Positions 51,421 to 60,100 of a stretch of DNA of 62,955 bases are shown here, in pieces. The notes beneath the pieces were generated by a model that saw only the letters and a list, made by a program, of their open reading frames with translations, did no database searches and had not been told where the DNA came from. The stretch is from an uncultured Clostridia bacterium. Its GTDB lineage: Bacteria; Bacillota; Clostridia; Christensenellales; Borkfalkiaceae. The stretch lies in NCBI GenBank assembly GCA_947572415.1, contig CANPBT010000005.1, positions 1-62,955 of the forward strand, in the 5' to 3' direction. Position 1 is the stretch's first letter, and each line of letters begins with the position of its first letter. Position numbers and translations under genes: made by a program.

Positions 51421-51948
51421 TTATTTTTTTATAAATTTGTTTATAATATCCATTATAACAGAACGGTACTGTACGTCGGCAGTGCCCGAGGTGAAGCATA
51501 AGGGGGGATAGATAACGCACCACCAGTTGTCGCCCGTGCCCGTGCCGAGCTCGATTATTAGCGCATCGTAAATTCCGCTTTCAAGGGTTAAATCCCCGTA
51601 AACGCGTGTGGGAAAATTTTCCGCGCGCACGCTTGCCCTGGAAGTGTAATTAAAGCCGTTTTGTTTTAAAACACGGTCGCAAACCTTTTCTATCTCGGGC
51701 AAAATTCCGCCTATAACTTCCATAGCCGTCTGTTTGTCGGTGCAGCGGGCGGCGTAGGGGGTGATAAATTTTACGACCTCGTCTTTGACAGTGTATTTAA
51801 CGCTCTGGTCAATCTGTTCGTTTGAGTTTGCGCGGACGTGTATTCTCAAATAGTCGTTCTCTGCCTGCGCGTTCTGTGCTCCGGCGGCAAGAATGACCGT
51901 TGCCGCTATCGCCGTAAAAATAAGTACTAAAACTAATAATTTTTTCAT
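51421..51948 (-). CDS. spoIIR: Stage II sporulation protein R
   Basis: 175 residues with an N-terminal signal peptide (LLVLVLIFTAIAATVILAAG) and the SpoIIR core (DYLRIHVRANSNEQIDQSVKYTVKD, then GDNWWCVIYPPLCF). It is secreted by the forespore and triggers SpoIIGA cleavage of pro-sigma-E in the mother cell. It stands alone, 150 bp upstream of sleB in the same direction. A GTATA box near 52000 may belong to a sigma-F promoter but is not certain. Confidence 0.94.
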   Translation of the reverse strand: MKKLLVLVLIFTAIAATVILAAGAQNAQAENDYLRIHVRANSNEQIDQSVKYTVKDEVVKFITPYAARCTDKQTAMEVIGGILPEIEKVCDRVLKQNGFNYTSRASVRAENFPTRVYGDLTLESGIYDALIIELGTGTGDNWWCVIYPPLCFTSGTADVQYRSVIMDIINKFIKK

Positions 51949-52018
51949 AAATTCACCTTACACGTTTTTTATTGACGCAGGTGAAAATATTTATACGTTC
52001 ATTTCAAAAAATTTTTTA

Positions 52019-52411
52019 TCAGTCCTTTTTGACAAGCGCGGCTAATTTCAAAAGCAGTTCAAGCATTTCAAGATAAAGCCACATAAGAGTGGTGACAAGC
52101 GAAAACGCCGCAAGCCATTCGTATTTTTTGTCCGCTCTGTTTTCTTCAAGCAACTTCATATTGTTCAGGTCGACCAGAATCATAAAGGAAGCCAGAAGCA
52201 CCATAACCGCGCTTATTGCAAGCTGCAGCCAGATATTGTTCATGACTGCGGCGAAAACGGGTACGAATAAAGAGAGTATAAAACCTAAGCTTTCAAGTAA
52301 AATAATACTTATAAAGGCTATCAGTACGAATTTTACGAAATTGTTCGAAAGTTTTTGACCCAGAAATCTGAATACGCCCCAGGCTGCTATTAAACAAAGC
52401 AAGGAGAACAA
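52019..52411 (-). pseudogene. BI-1/YccA-family membrane protein, 5' half missing
   Basis: The open frame (130 codons from TTG, or from a few codons upstream) matches only the C-terminal half of a Bax inhibitor-1/YccA protein of about 230 residues: four hydrophobic spans ending YEWLAAFSLVTTLMWLYLEM, the family's hallmark end. The N-terminal helices are absent, and the frame is closed by a stop near 52440 on the minus strand, where the sequence changes to element-like plus-strand coding. It was most likely truncated by insertion or deletion at the left end of the integrative element. Residual translation is possible but unlikely to be functional. Confidence 0.75.
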
Positions 52412-52437
52412 AAAATAAGCCTTTTTGGTCTTTCTCC

Positions 52438-52536
52438 ATTAGCTTTGAAGAAGCCAAGCAGTATCGTCGCAAATTTCTTAATGTGCTAACGCGCGAATCC
52501 CAATGGGAAGAAATTATTGTGGACGTATATCTCTAA
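52438..52536 (+). pseudogene. 3' fragment of an unidentified gene at the element junction
   Basis: The plus-strand frame reads SFEEAKQYRRKFLNVLTRES then QWEEIIVDVYL and stop, with natural amino-acid composition and a terminator right after (52543-52571), but no start codon. It looks like the surviving C-terminus of a gene whose body was lost or replaced at the junction. The parent family is not recognised. Confidence 0.5.
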
Positions 52537-52542
52537 CAAAAT

Positions 52543-52571
52543 AAGAGCCGATGCAAATTGTATCGGCTCTT
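52543..52571 (+). terminator. Terminator after the gene fragment
   Basis: AAGAGCCGAT-N9-ATCGGCTCTT, then TAATAAT. Confidence 0.6.
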
Positions 52572-52610
52572 AATAATAAAACATTACAATTTAATATTGG
52601 CAATTCACAG

Positions 52611-52644
52611 GAAGCCGCACGATAATTTTCGTGCGGCTTCTTTT
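52611..52644 (+). terminator. Terminator upstream of the integrase
   Basis: GAAGCCGCACGA / TCGTGCGGCTTC hairpin followed by TTTT. It insulates the integrase from outside transcription and may lie close to the attachment site. Confidence 0.7.
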
Positions 52645-52683
52645 CGTTTAAAATAAAATAATATTCAGAAAGGAGATAAATCA

Positions 52684-53616
52684 ATGCAATACAAAGAATG
52701 GTTAAGGGAATGGCTCGAAAGCTATGTCAAACCTTCGTCTAAACAGAAAACATACATCAGGTACTCGGAAATAGTATCTCAACATATTGTCGGATCGCTT
52801 GGCGATTATGAGATGTGCGAACTCACGCCGCTCATCTTGCAACGCTTTACAACGGAACTTTTGCAGAGCGGAAACTTGAAAACGGGCAAGGGGCTGTCGG
52901 CAAATTCAGTGAATGGCATAATAACCGTTATTCAGAACTCGTTGAAGGTTGCTTATGCGATTGGACAAATCTCAGAGTACACAGCGGACAAAATCAAACG
53001 ACCGAAAGCAAGAGAAAAGCAGGTAACTTGTTTTACGCCTACCGAACAGAAACAAATCGAACAAGCGGTGTTGAACGGAAAGAAGGCAAAAATGTTCGGT
53101 GTGGTGTTGTGTCTTTATACCGGATTGCGTATTGGCGAACTGCTTGCTTTGGAGTGGAGTGATATAGATTTTCAAAAGGGCATAATATCGGTATCTAAAT
53201 CTTGCCACGATGGTAAAGACGATAATGGTCAGTTCGCCCGCATAACAGATACGCCCAAAACGGAAACTTCGGAAAGAGAGATACCGTTCCCGAAGCAGTT
53301 GATCCCGTATTTGCGGAACTTAAAGAAAGATAGTAATTCCGTTTATGTGATCGCGTCCGATTCGGATAAGCTCATATCCGTTAGAGCATATCAGCGTAGC
53401 TTTGAATTGTTCTTGAAGCGTCTACATATTCCGCATAAAGGCTTTCACTCGCTTCGACACACGTTTGCTACTCGCGCGCTCGAATGTGGAATGGATGTTA
53501 AAACACTGTCTGAAATACTCGGACACAAAAACGCCAATGTAACGCTCAATAGATATGTACATAGTCTTATGGAACATAAGCGCGAGATGATGAATCGCTT
53601 GGGCAAATTATTATAA
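52684..53616 (+). CDS. int: Tyrosine recombinase (integrase)
   Basis: 310 residues: an N-terminal SAM-like core-binding domain (about 1-100) and a catalytic domain with a complete set of residues, R149 (TGLRIGELLALEW), H255-x2-R258 (HSLRHTFAT), H281 (LGHKNANVT) and nucleophile Y291 (LNRYVHS). It would insert and excise the element whose left edge is just upstream. An AAAGGAGA ribosome site precedes the ATG. It lacks the N-terminal Arm-binding (AP2-like) domain of Tn916 Int, so it is closer to short Firmicute ICE integrases. Confidence 0.93.
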   Translation: MQYKEWLREWLESYVKPSSKQKTYIRYSEIVSQHIVGSLGDYEMCELTPLILQRFTTELLQSGNLKTGKGLSANSVNGIITVIQNSLKVAYAIGQISEYTADKIKRPKAREKQVTCFTPTEQKQIEQAVLNGKKAKMFGVVLCLYTGLRIGELLALEWSDIDFQKGIISVSKSCHDGKDDNGQFARITDTPKTETSEREIPFPKQLIPYLRNLKKDSNSVYVIASDSDKLISVRAYQRSFELFLKRLHIPHKGFHSLRHTFATRALECGMDVKTLSEILGHKNANVTLNRYVHSLMEHKREMMNRLGKLL

Positions 53617-53642
53617 AAAATGGCTCACGAATTATGAGCCAT

Positions 53643-53784
53643 CTATTGTTGTAATAGGGGATTTAATTTCCTTTATTATAGCAAAATAAGCCGTCAAAGT
53701 CAACGGCTCAAAGTTATATTTTTGTCTTACGTTAGTTTTTAGGTGTACAAAAAGCACGGTTTTGTTCACCTATTACAACAATAG
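53643..53784. repeat. 16-bp inverted repeats flanking a 110-bp noncoding segment
   Basis: CTATTGTTGTAATAGG (53643-53658) and its exact reverse complement CCTATTACAACAATAG (53769-53784). The right copy lies within a longer palindrome, GTTTTGTTCACCTATT / AATAGGTGAACAAAAC (arms of 16 bp, about 53759-53795). These are candidate binding sites for the integrase or an excision factor. Confidence 0.7.
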
Positions 53785-53822
53785 GTGAACAAAACGGAGA
53801 GAGAATTATCATCTAATTGACT

Positions 53823-54419
53823 ATGGATATATACCGCGTTTCATTTATAGGACATCGAGAAGTTGACGATTTTTTCTTTGTAGAAGATCAAGTGGATTCT
53901 GTTGTTAGAGAGTTGATAAACTCAAAAGAGTACGTTGAGTTTTATGTTGGTCGTAATGGCGAATTTGACACTATTGTAGCTTCCGTAATTAAACGAGCAA
54001 AGCGAGAGCTGGGTGAACATAATAGTTCATTGATACTTGTTATACCGTATCCGGTTGCGGATATGGAAGCGTATGAAAATTACTATGACGAGGTGGAGTA
54101 TCCAAGAGAACTTCATAAAGTGCACTATAAGTCTGCCATAACAAAACGCAACGAATGGCTTGTAGAAAATTCCGATATGCTTGTAGCCTATGTAGTACGC
54201 GATTATGGTGGTGCGGCACATTGTTTGAATAAAGCGATAGATCGCGGAATTGAAATCAAGCGTGTGGATAATATATACCGACTAAAAGTACCTATACAGG
54301 TCAGTAAAACCTTTTTTGCGTGGGTAGTCGGAACGCAGGGCAAAATGCGGATTCTTACACCGCAGACCGTGCGCGAACAGTTTAATATATTTGTAGCCAA
54401 GATAAAAGAAGAATATTAA
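53823..54419 (+). CDS. SLOG-like (DUF1273-type) protein of the mobile element
   Basis: 198 residues starting MDIYRVSFIGHREVDD, with a FxGHR nucleotide-ligand motif, LILVIPYPVADMEAYE in the middle and NSDMLVAYVVRDYGGAAH near residue 120, the usual second half of the fold. The last 65 residues are an extra segment. SLOG proteins are often nucleotide-derivative sensors linked to mobile-element or defence loci; a specific role cannot be given. There is no clear ribosome site; the frame also allows a TTG at 53817. It lies downstream of the strong palindrome at 53759. Confidence 0.75.
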   Translation: MDIYRVSFIGHREVDDFFFVEDQVDSVVRELINSKEYVEFYVGRNGEFDTIVASVIKRAKRELGEHNSSLILVIPYPVADMEAYENYYDEVEYPRELHKVHYKSAITKRNEWLVENSDMLVAYVVRDYGGAAHCLNKAIDRGIEIKRVDNIYRLKVPIQVSKTFFAWVVGTQGKMRILTPQTVREQFNIFVAKIKEEY

Positions 54420-54421
54420 AC

Positions 54422-54457
54422 AATACTCTCGATGAGTAATCGGGAGTATATTTTTGC
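54422..54457 (+). terminator. Terminator after the SLOG-like gene
   Basis: ATACTCTCGAT / ATCGGGAGTAT imperfect stem followed by ATTTTT. Confidence 0.7.
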
Positions 54458-54496
54458 AAAAAAGTTGTTCAATGTCGTTTTATAGACGTTGAAAAT

Positions 54497-54525
54497 TTGA
54501 AACATTTGTTTGTATATGGTATAAT
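54497..54525 (+). promoter_or_regulatory. Promoter of the LexA-like gene
   Basis: TTGAAA (54497-54502), 17-nt spacer, TATAAT (54520-54525), with the operator dyad at 54541-54559 just downstream. Confidence 0.75.
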
Positions 54526-54540
54526 GCGCTCACAATCTAA

Positions 54541-54559
54541 ATTGAACGCACCGTTCAAT
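54541..54559. promoter_or_regulatory. Operator of the LexA-like repressor
   Basis: ATTGAACG-CAC-CGTTCAAT, a perfect 8-bp dyad. The GAAC/GTTC half-sites resemble the Bacillus LexA box, but the central spacing is 5, not 4. Confidence 0.7.
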
Positions 54560-54575
54560 TAAGGAGTTGATACAG

Positions 54576-55172
54576 ATGAGAACACTCAACCCAAATACTT
54601 TAAGTAAAATGGAGAAGTACATTAAGGAATACCAAGCGGATAACGGAAGATCGCCGAGCTATCGGAACATTATGCACTATATGGGTATGAGTTCGCTCAA
54701 CCTTGTTCAGCGGTATGTGCTTGCTTTGGAGAGCGAGGGCAGAATACAACGGACACGGCTCGGCAATATAGAGATTCCGTCAAGATTCGATAAAGGCGAA
54801 ACAACAATTGCGCCGCTTATCGGGGCGATTGCTTGCGGAGAGCCGAGCTTCGAGGTTGAGCATATTGAGGACAGCTTTGAATTGCCGCGTTCGCTGTTCG
54901 GTAGCGGAAAGCTGTTTATGTTACACGCGAGCGGTAACAGTATGGTAGAAGCAGGAATCAACGACGGCGATCTGATTGTCTTACGAAAGCAAGACCACGC
55001 AGACGACGGAGATATAGTCGTAGCCTTGACAAACGGTAACAATACGTTGAAACGCTTGTATCATAGGAATGGCAAAATCGTCTTACACCCCGAAAATAAG
55101 ACTATGAAAGATATTATCGTCAACAACTGCGAAATACAAGGTATTTTAGTGGGTTGTATTAAAACTTATTAA
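54576..55172 (+). CDS. LexA/UmuD-like self-cleaving repressor of the element
   Basis: 198 residues: an N-terminal winged HTH like LexA (TLSKMEKYIKEYQADNGRSP then SYRNIMHYMG) and a C-terminal S24 peptidase with the Ser/Lys dyad S122 (ASGNSM) and K159 (NNTLKRLY). The predicted cleavage site is C87-G88 (IACGEP), as in UmuD, instead of the Ala-Gly of chromosomal LexA. It is probably a DNA-damage-inactivated master repressor for element genes. The ATG at 54576 follows AAGGAG. Its own operator lies between promoter and start. Confidence 0.88.
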   Translation: MRTLNPNTLSKMEKYIKEYQADNGRSPSYRNIMHYMGMSSLNLVQRYVLALESEGRIQRTRLGNIEIPSRFDKGETTIAPLIGAIACGEPSFEVEHIEDSFELPRSLFGSGKLFMLHASGNSMVEAGINDGDLIVLRKQDHADDGDIVVALTNGNNTLKRLYHRNGKIVLHPENKTMKDIIVNNCEIQGILVGCIKTY

Positions 55173-55324
55173 ATCGGTATTGAGTTGCGCACAGCCCCGT
55201 TGCAACTGAATATAAATTTTATCGGACAAGCATTGACTTACTACGTTATTGGAAACCCAGACCGTAACAAAGTAGTTAGTTAAATTCAAGGGTGCTTGCC
55301 TATGGGAAATGGAGGTATATTGCT

Positions 55325-55501
55325 ATGAGATTTGTTATGTGTCCGAAATGCGGAAAACGGCTTTGCAAGGGCGAAGCAGGAACAAAAGTGGAAATCGAGT
55401 GTCCGAAGTGCGGCGAGTTTGCTTCGGTCATTATCAGTGATGACAGTATGCACATAAGCAAAAAGCCGATAGAGGACAAGCCTTTACGCCAACGCGCCTA
55501 A
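55325..55501 (+). CDS. Small zinc-ribbon protein (Com / Cys-rich KTR-like)
   Basis: A 58-residue protein starting MRFVMCPKCGKRLCKGEAGT with two CPxCG knuckles 20 residues apart (CPKCG ... CPKCG), so one structural zinc ribbon, and a short basic tail. Similar small proteins (Com-like or Cys-rich KTR) are common in Firmicute conjugative elements. The start at 55325 follows a GGAGGT ribosome site. Its role is unknown; it could bind nucleic acid. Confidence 0.7.
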   Translation: MRFVMCPKCGKRLCKGEAGTKVEIECPKCGEFASVIISDDSMHISKKPIEDKPLRQRA

Positions 55502-55509
55502 AAAGGTGC

Positions 55510-55665
55510 AATTCACTACATAAGAATATTTTGGGCGGTGAGATTCCGTTGAATGTCGCCGCTAACGTCTTGTTATGAGATTGGACTTGATGAGATAGGT
55601 CAAGAGGAGTCTGACAGACAGATAATTCCTGCATAGGGTGATTCTGTTTGTCAGGCTTCTTTTTT
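55510..55665 (+). ncRNA. Structured leader/attenuator RNA upstream of the sigma-like gene
   Basis: Predicted stems: GGCGG near 55534 with GTCGCC near 55554; CTTGA with TCAAG (55585-55604); then a long terminator hairpin of about 17 bp with several G-U pairs (55604-55659, AGTCTGACAGACAGA with TCTGTTTGTCAGGCT) and six T residues. The terminator lies about 115 bp before the downstream gene, so the region could control read-through or be a separate short RNA. Confidence 0.45.
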
Positions 55666-55779
55666 GTTGCCGTTTTTGCCCGATTGCTTGGAGTTATCCA
55701 CGCAGTCGGGCATTTTTCATTGGGCGAATCGTCCGATTGCGATTTTCAAAAACGAAATCAAAAATCGGAGGATTTAATT

Positions 55780-56271
55780 ATGGAAAACAACGGCAAGAGA
55801 TTTTATCTCACTATCAGAGGGCAAGAAGTAGAGGTCAGCGAGGAAGTATACCGCGAGTACAAAAGACCGGATAGAGCGGAACGCAAACGTAAACAACGGA
55901 TGTGGCGATGCTTAATACCGCGTGAGAAAGCGAGTAAATCGTTTTTGAAACGCTGTACACACGATTGCTCGAACTGTCCGTATGGGCGGCAAGCCAAAAA
56001 CAGTGTAGTGTCTTTGGATACACTAAAAGATTCGGGGTACGAGGAAGAAGATGTTAAGCAAGATCCCGAACTGAATTTTATTGCCGAAGAAGAAAGACGA
56101 GAACTATATGCCGCCATTAAGCATCTTACGCCAAGACAACAAAAATTAGTGCGGTTTATCTATTTTGAAGAAAAAACACAAGAGGAAGTAGCAGTAATTT
56201 TAGGCATATCGCAACAAGCGGTAAGTAAAGCTCTCGGAAAAATTTTAGCGGAATTAAAAAGTTTTTTCTGA
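55780..56271 (+). CDS. Sigma-70 region-4-like regulator of the mobile element
   Basis: 163 residues starting MENNGKRFYLTIRGQEVEVS. The N-terminus is a small beta/Cys motif (CTHDCSNCPYGR) and the C-terminus is a region-4 HTH (LTPRQQKLVRFIYFEEKTQE then EVAVILGISQQAVSKAL). Such proteins occur in Tn916/Tn1549-type elements, where they may activate element genes; the sigma region 2 needed for -10 binding is missing. The ATG at 55780 follows CGGAGG. Confidence 0.85.
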   Translation: MENNGKRFYLTIRGQEVEVSEEVYREYKRPDRAERKRKQRMWRCLIPREKASKSFLKRCTHDCSNCPYGRQAKNSVVSLDTLKDSGYEEEDVKQDPELNFIAEEERRELYAAIKHLTPRQQKLVRFIYFEEKTQEEVAVILGISQQAVSKALGKILAELKSFF

Positions 56272-56358
56272 AATTTGGTTGTGAAATGCAAAAAAGTGTC
56301 CTAGGAGAAGTGAAGGGGTAAGAACATTACCACCGAAAGGCAAGGAGAAAGGGCAAAA

Positions 56359-56604
56359 ATGAAACTCAATATAGACGAGTTTGAAACCTATGCGATAGAG
56401 CAAGGTTACGAGAGCGGAACTGAACTGTTTGAAACTCTCGGTTATACGGCAGAAGATTATGAGGACTACAAGGACGGTAAGAACACTACCCGTGAAATGT
56501 TAATGCGCTTGTATACGGATATAGGCGCGGCAGATGTGGTGGGCTTCGTGGACTTCGGCAGGTACGAGTGGGAAGAGAACATTGACTTATTCGACAAACT
56601 GTAA
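56359..56604 (+). CDS. Small HTH-like element protein 1
   Basis: An 81-residue acidic protein starting MKLNIDEFETYAIEQGYESG. The N-terminal block MKLxIDEFExYA is shared with the next protein, and the helical spacing (TELFETLGYTAEDYEDYKDG then TTREMLMRLY) resembles Xre-type HTH domains. It is the first of three consecutive short genes. Function not known; a regulator of the large downstream gene is possible. Confidence 0.65.
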   Translation: MKLNIDEFETYAIEQGYESGTELFETLGYTAEDYEDYKDGKNTTREMLMRLYTDIGAADVVGFVDFGRYEWEENIDLFDKL

Positions 56605-56626
56605 AACACACTTGGGAGGTACATAA

Positions 56627-56884
56627 ATGAAATTAAAAATCGACGAGTTTGAAAACTACGCAAAACGTAACGGCGTTAGTCCGCGACTAATGTTGCAAAA
56701 ATTGGGCGGCGGCAGGTTAGCGTATAAACACTTGAAAAACGGTTGTGCGCTCGGTTACGAGCTTACAAAAGAAATGTACAATGCGTTGGGCGAGTGGACT
56801 TTTCTTTCAATTGTAGATATGGAGGAGGAAACGATAGATGGCTTCAAAGCAAAGTATATCATTATCGGCAACAAACTCTGTTAA
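56627..56884 (+). CDS. Small HTH-like element protein 2
   Basis: 85 residues starting MKLKIDEFENYAKRNGVSPR. It is a paralogue of the preceding protein in its first 12 residues and in the placement of the helices (MLQKLGGGRLAYKHLKNGCA then LTKEMYNALGEW). It overlaps the next gene by 47 bp, and the last 15 residues come from that overlap. Confidence 0.65.
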   Translation: MKLKIDEFENYAKRNGVSPRLMLQKLGGGRLAYKHLKNGCALGYELTKEMYNALGEWTFLSIVDMEEETIDGFKAKYIIIGNKLC

Positions 56885-57188
56885 AGCGGCGGAAAACATT
56901 TTGACGGACGGGTACGCACTTAAAAAGTACAAGCTGAAAAAATGGATATACGACAACGACCACACGCAACCCTATGTCGCAAAGGCTCTCGGACTTTCGC
57001 CCGACGAGTTCAAGCGCAAACTACGCGAACGCGACAAATTCAACCGTGAGCAAATCAAGAGCCTTGTGTATCTTATGGGCGCAAAAGCCGCTTTCGAGGT
57101 TTTGTACTTTCCGTCTAACCGCAAGCGCAAAAAAGTGTGGTGGCAGGTGTTTGGAAAGTACAAAGAAAAGGAGGAATTAAATGAGTGA
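56838..57188 (+). CDS. HTH-like element protein 3
   Basis: A 116-residue basic protein. The core [20 protein letters not shown] then [20 protein letters not shown] is an Xre-like HTH followed by a conserved [17 protein letters not shown] segment. An ATAGATG start with AGGAGG upstream lies inside gene 2. Its last codons overlap the start of the giant polyvalent gene by 8 bp, so the two are translationally coupled. Confidence 0.75.
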   Translation: MASKQSISLSATNSVKAAENILTDGYALKKYKLKKWIYDNDHTQPYVAKALGLSPDEFKRKLRERDKFNREQIKSLVYLMGAKAAFEVLYFPSNRKRKKVWWQVFGKYKEKEELNE

Positions 57189-60100
57189 GAACAGGTTGAG
57201 CAACCGTAACGCGGCTATACAAGAAATGCTCACGGACGGAGAGCAGATACAAAACTTTTACCGTTTCGTAGCACAAAATCCGCACATCAGTCTGCACGAC
57301 GCTTGTCAAATCATCATAAGCCGCCCGAACGCAGGCGTTTGTTATTCGTTCGAGGAGTGGAACGCAATGGGGCGGCGCATAACGCGCGGCAAAAAAGGAG
57401 TGCCGTATTATGATGCGGACGGGTATAAACAGTTCGTTTTCGACGCGAACGATACGCACGGAGAAGAAAGATACAAAAGGCTTGTTTACCCTATAAAGCG
57501 TTTGCTTGACGGACTCGACGCGCTGAACGGCACGGGGATGGCGACAGACTTGCGCGGAGATTATCGTAAGATCCACGTCGGTGTTGCGACCTACTTGCAA
57601 GAGAACGGATACTTCACGGATGACGAAGAACGTAACCGACTTATATTAGAGGGCGTAACGTATTCGTTGTACAGCAAGACGGGCTTCCCGAAAAGCAACG
57701 GAATTACTATGCACGGTATGACGGGCGACCTTGCGGACAACGCACAGTTGTTCAAGGATGTCTGCGGCTTTGCCGATTTTCTGTACACGGAAATTGAAGA
57801 AGCGTATGTACGCAAACAAAACGAAGTCAAAGTCATTGACGACGTGGACGAAGAAACAGTATCTGACGAGCCTATAATTACCGAGAAACCGACCGAACCC
57901 GTTGCACAAACGGAAACGAAAGTCGAGCCGCAAATACCGCCGTTTTACAAAGAGTATTTGACCGCACAGGATAAATACCCGAAAGCAATCGTTTTGACGC
58001 GCTTGGGCGACTTTTATGAGATGTTCGGCGAGAGTGCGAGAAAAGCGGCAGATAAACTTGATTTAACACTTACGGGACGAATTGTTGGTGCGGAACGTAT
58101 ACCGATGTGCGGTGTGCCTTTTCACGCAACGGACGCATATATCGAAAAGCTATTGGAACAGTATTCCGTTGTTGTGCTTGAAAAGGACAAAGAGCCGATT
58201 TATATTCAGTCTTACGCTGAAACGATTGAACAAAACGCAGAAGCGGAAAAGCCTACGCCCAAACTTATCGAAGCAGATGATGACGAAGATAGTCCGTTCG
58301 ACAGCGACGAACAGTTTGAGCCGGACGAGGACGAAGAAGATTACGACGACGGTTTGAAGAATTGGGGTACAAACACGGACTATGACGAATATATCGACGA
58401 CGAACAAGAGGAGGAAATCGAACAAGAAAAAGAAAATCGTCCACAGACGAAGCCGAAACAGAGCAAACCTATACAGAGTCGCAAGCGCAAGGAAAAACCG
58501 CAACTGTCATTGTTTGATATGCTCGACGGTAAGACACAGGAAGCCACGCCCGAAGAACAAGTTAAAGAGTGGGGGATAAAATACGGCGGCGGTACGGCAG
58601 ATAATAAATATCGCCTTTTTGAAGCGTATAAATCAAACCCGACCGAGAGCGACTTTATCGAATTGGTTAAGAAAGAGTACGGCGGTCATTATGGCGCATA
58701 TATGGGGGATAAGGAATTGCAATGTTCGAGCAAAGGTGTAACCTTTGCGTTCAGATACAAAGACCATCCCGAAAATGACGTTATTGTGCGCCTTGATTGG
58801 AAACAGCTTGCCTATGGTATAGCAGACCTAATCGACGATAACAACTACTTTACCGACGAGCAAGCCGAAGAATACATCTACTATTATGCCGAGCGGCACG
58901 GTAGCGACGAAGAACGAATCAAAGCAATAGCAGACAGCGCGATACGCCGCTTTACAAAGCGCAATCGTGCTAACGGCGAACGCGATATGTTTTTCAGTTG
59001 GCTACACGCCGACTACAAGTTCCTTAACGACCACGCAAGAGAGCTTGAGCAAGAGTTGAACACACGCGCCGAGCTTGAAAACGCAAGGATAGAGGGCGAC
59101 CAAATATATCTAACCTTTGCAAGCGAAAAAGAGCTTACGCCCGAACAGATAAAGATAAAGGCAATAGCGGACGCGATAATCAAAGAAGGAACGGGAAATT
59201 CCTATGAGGGGAATTGGATCTCGGACTATTCGACTTTCGGTGCAGACGAACAGTTTGTGCAAGAACATAAAAACGAAATTGCCGACGAGCTTGAAAGCCG
59301 TGAAGAAGTATCTGATGTAATGATTACCCCCGACGGGCTTGATGTCAATTACTATATGGACTTCGTTGTAAACGCGCTTGACGACGACTACGAAAAAGAC
59401 AAGCCGAAGTTCAACCGATTCAAAGACTTATCGGCGGAAGATAGAGCGTATTTAGAGCGATATTCGGCGCGGAATATGCGAGAGCCGACAAATTCGATAT
59501 GGGATGAAGTGCAGAGTTGCACGACGATAGCAAACGGTATCTACTCGGTATCGACAGCAGGACACGGCGGCATTATGATTTCCGCTGACCTTGCGCAGCA
59601 TATACTTTCGCCAGAAGCATTGAAAATAGGTGCGCAATACGGCGGTTATCTTTGCTACGAGGAGGACAGCGACAGACGTGTAGCACTTCGTGAATTGTAC
59701 GATAAAGGCATCTTAAAGCCTACAAACGAATACTTTACCCGTTGCTATGTGCGCAACGATAAAGCGGATGGCAAAGGCGAATTTGTACCGTTTAGCACGC
59801 TGACCGAAGAAGAAAAGAAAGAGTTTTTCAAAGGTTGGAGTAAAGACCTAAATGAGTCGTTGGCTTATTGGCACAAAGAATATTGGCAAGCACACGAGCA
59901 AACCGAGCAGTCGGTAAAACCCGTAGGCGAGAATACGGACTTAAACGCAGTCGGCTTCGACCAAAGCGAACTCGGCGGCGCAAAGGCAAGATTTAAGAGC
60001 AATATCGAAGCCATAAGACTACTTAAACGGCTTAACTTCGAGAAGCGTGAGCCGACGCGCGATGAGCAAAAAACACTTGCTAAATATGTCGGGTGGGGCG

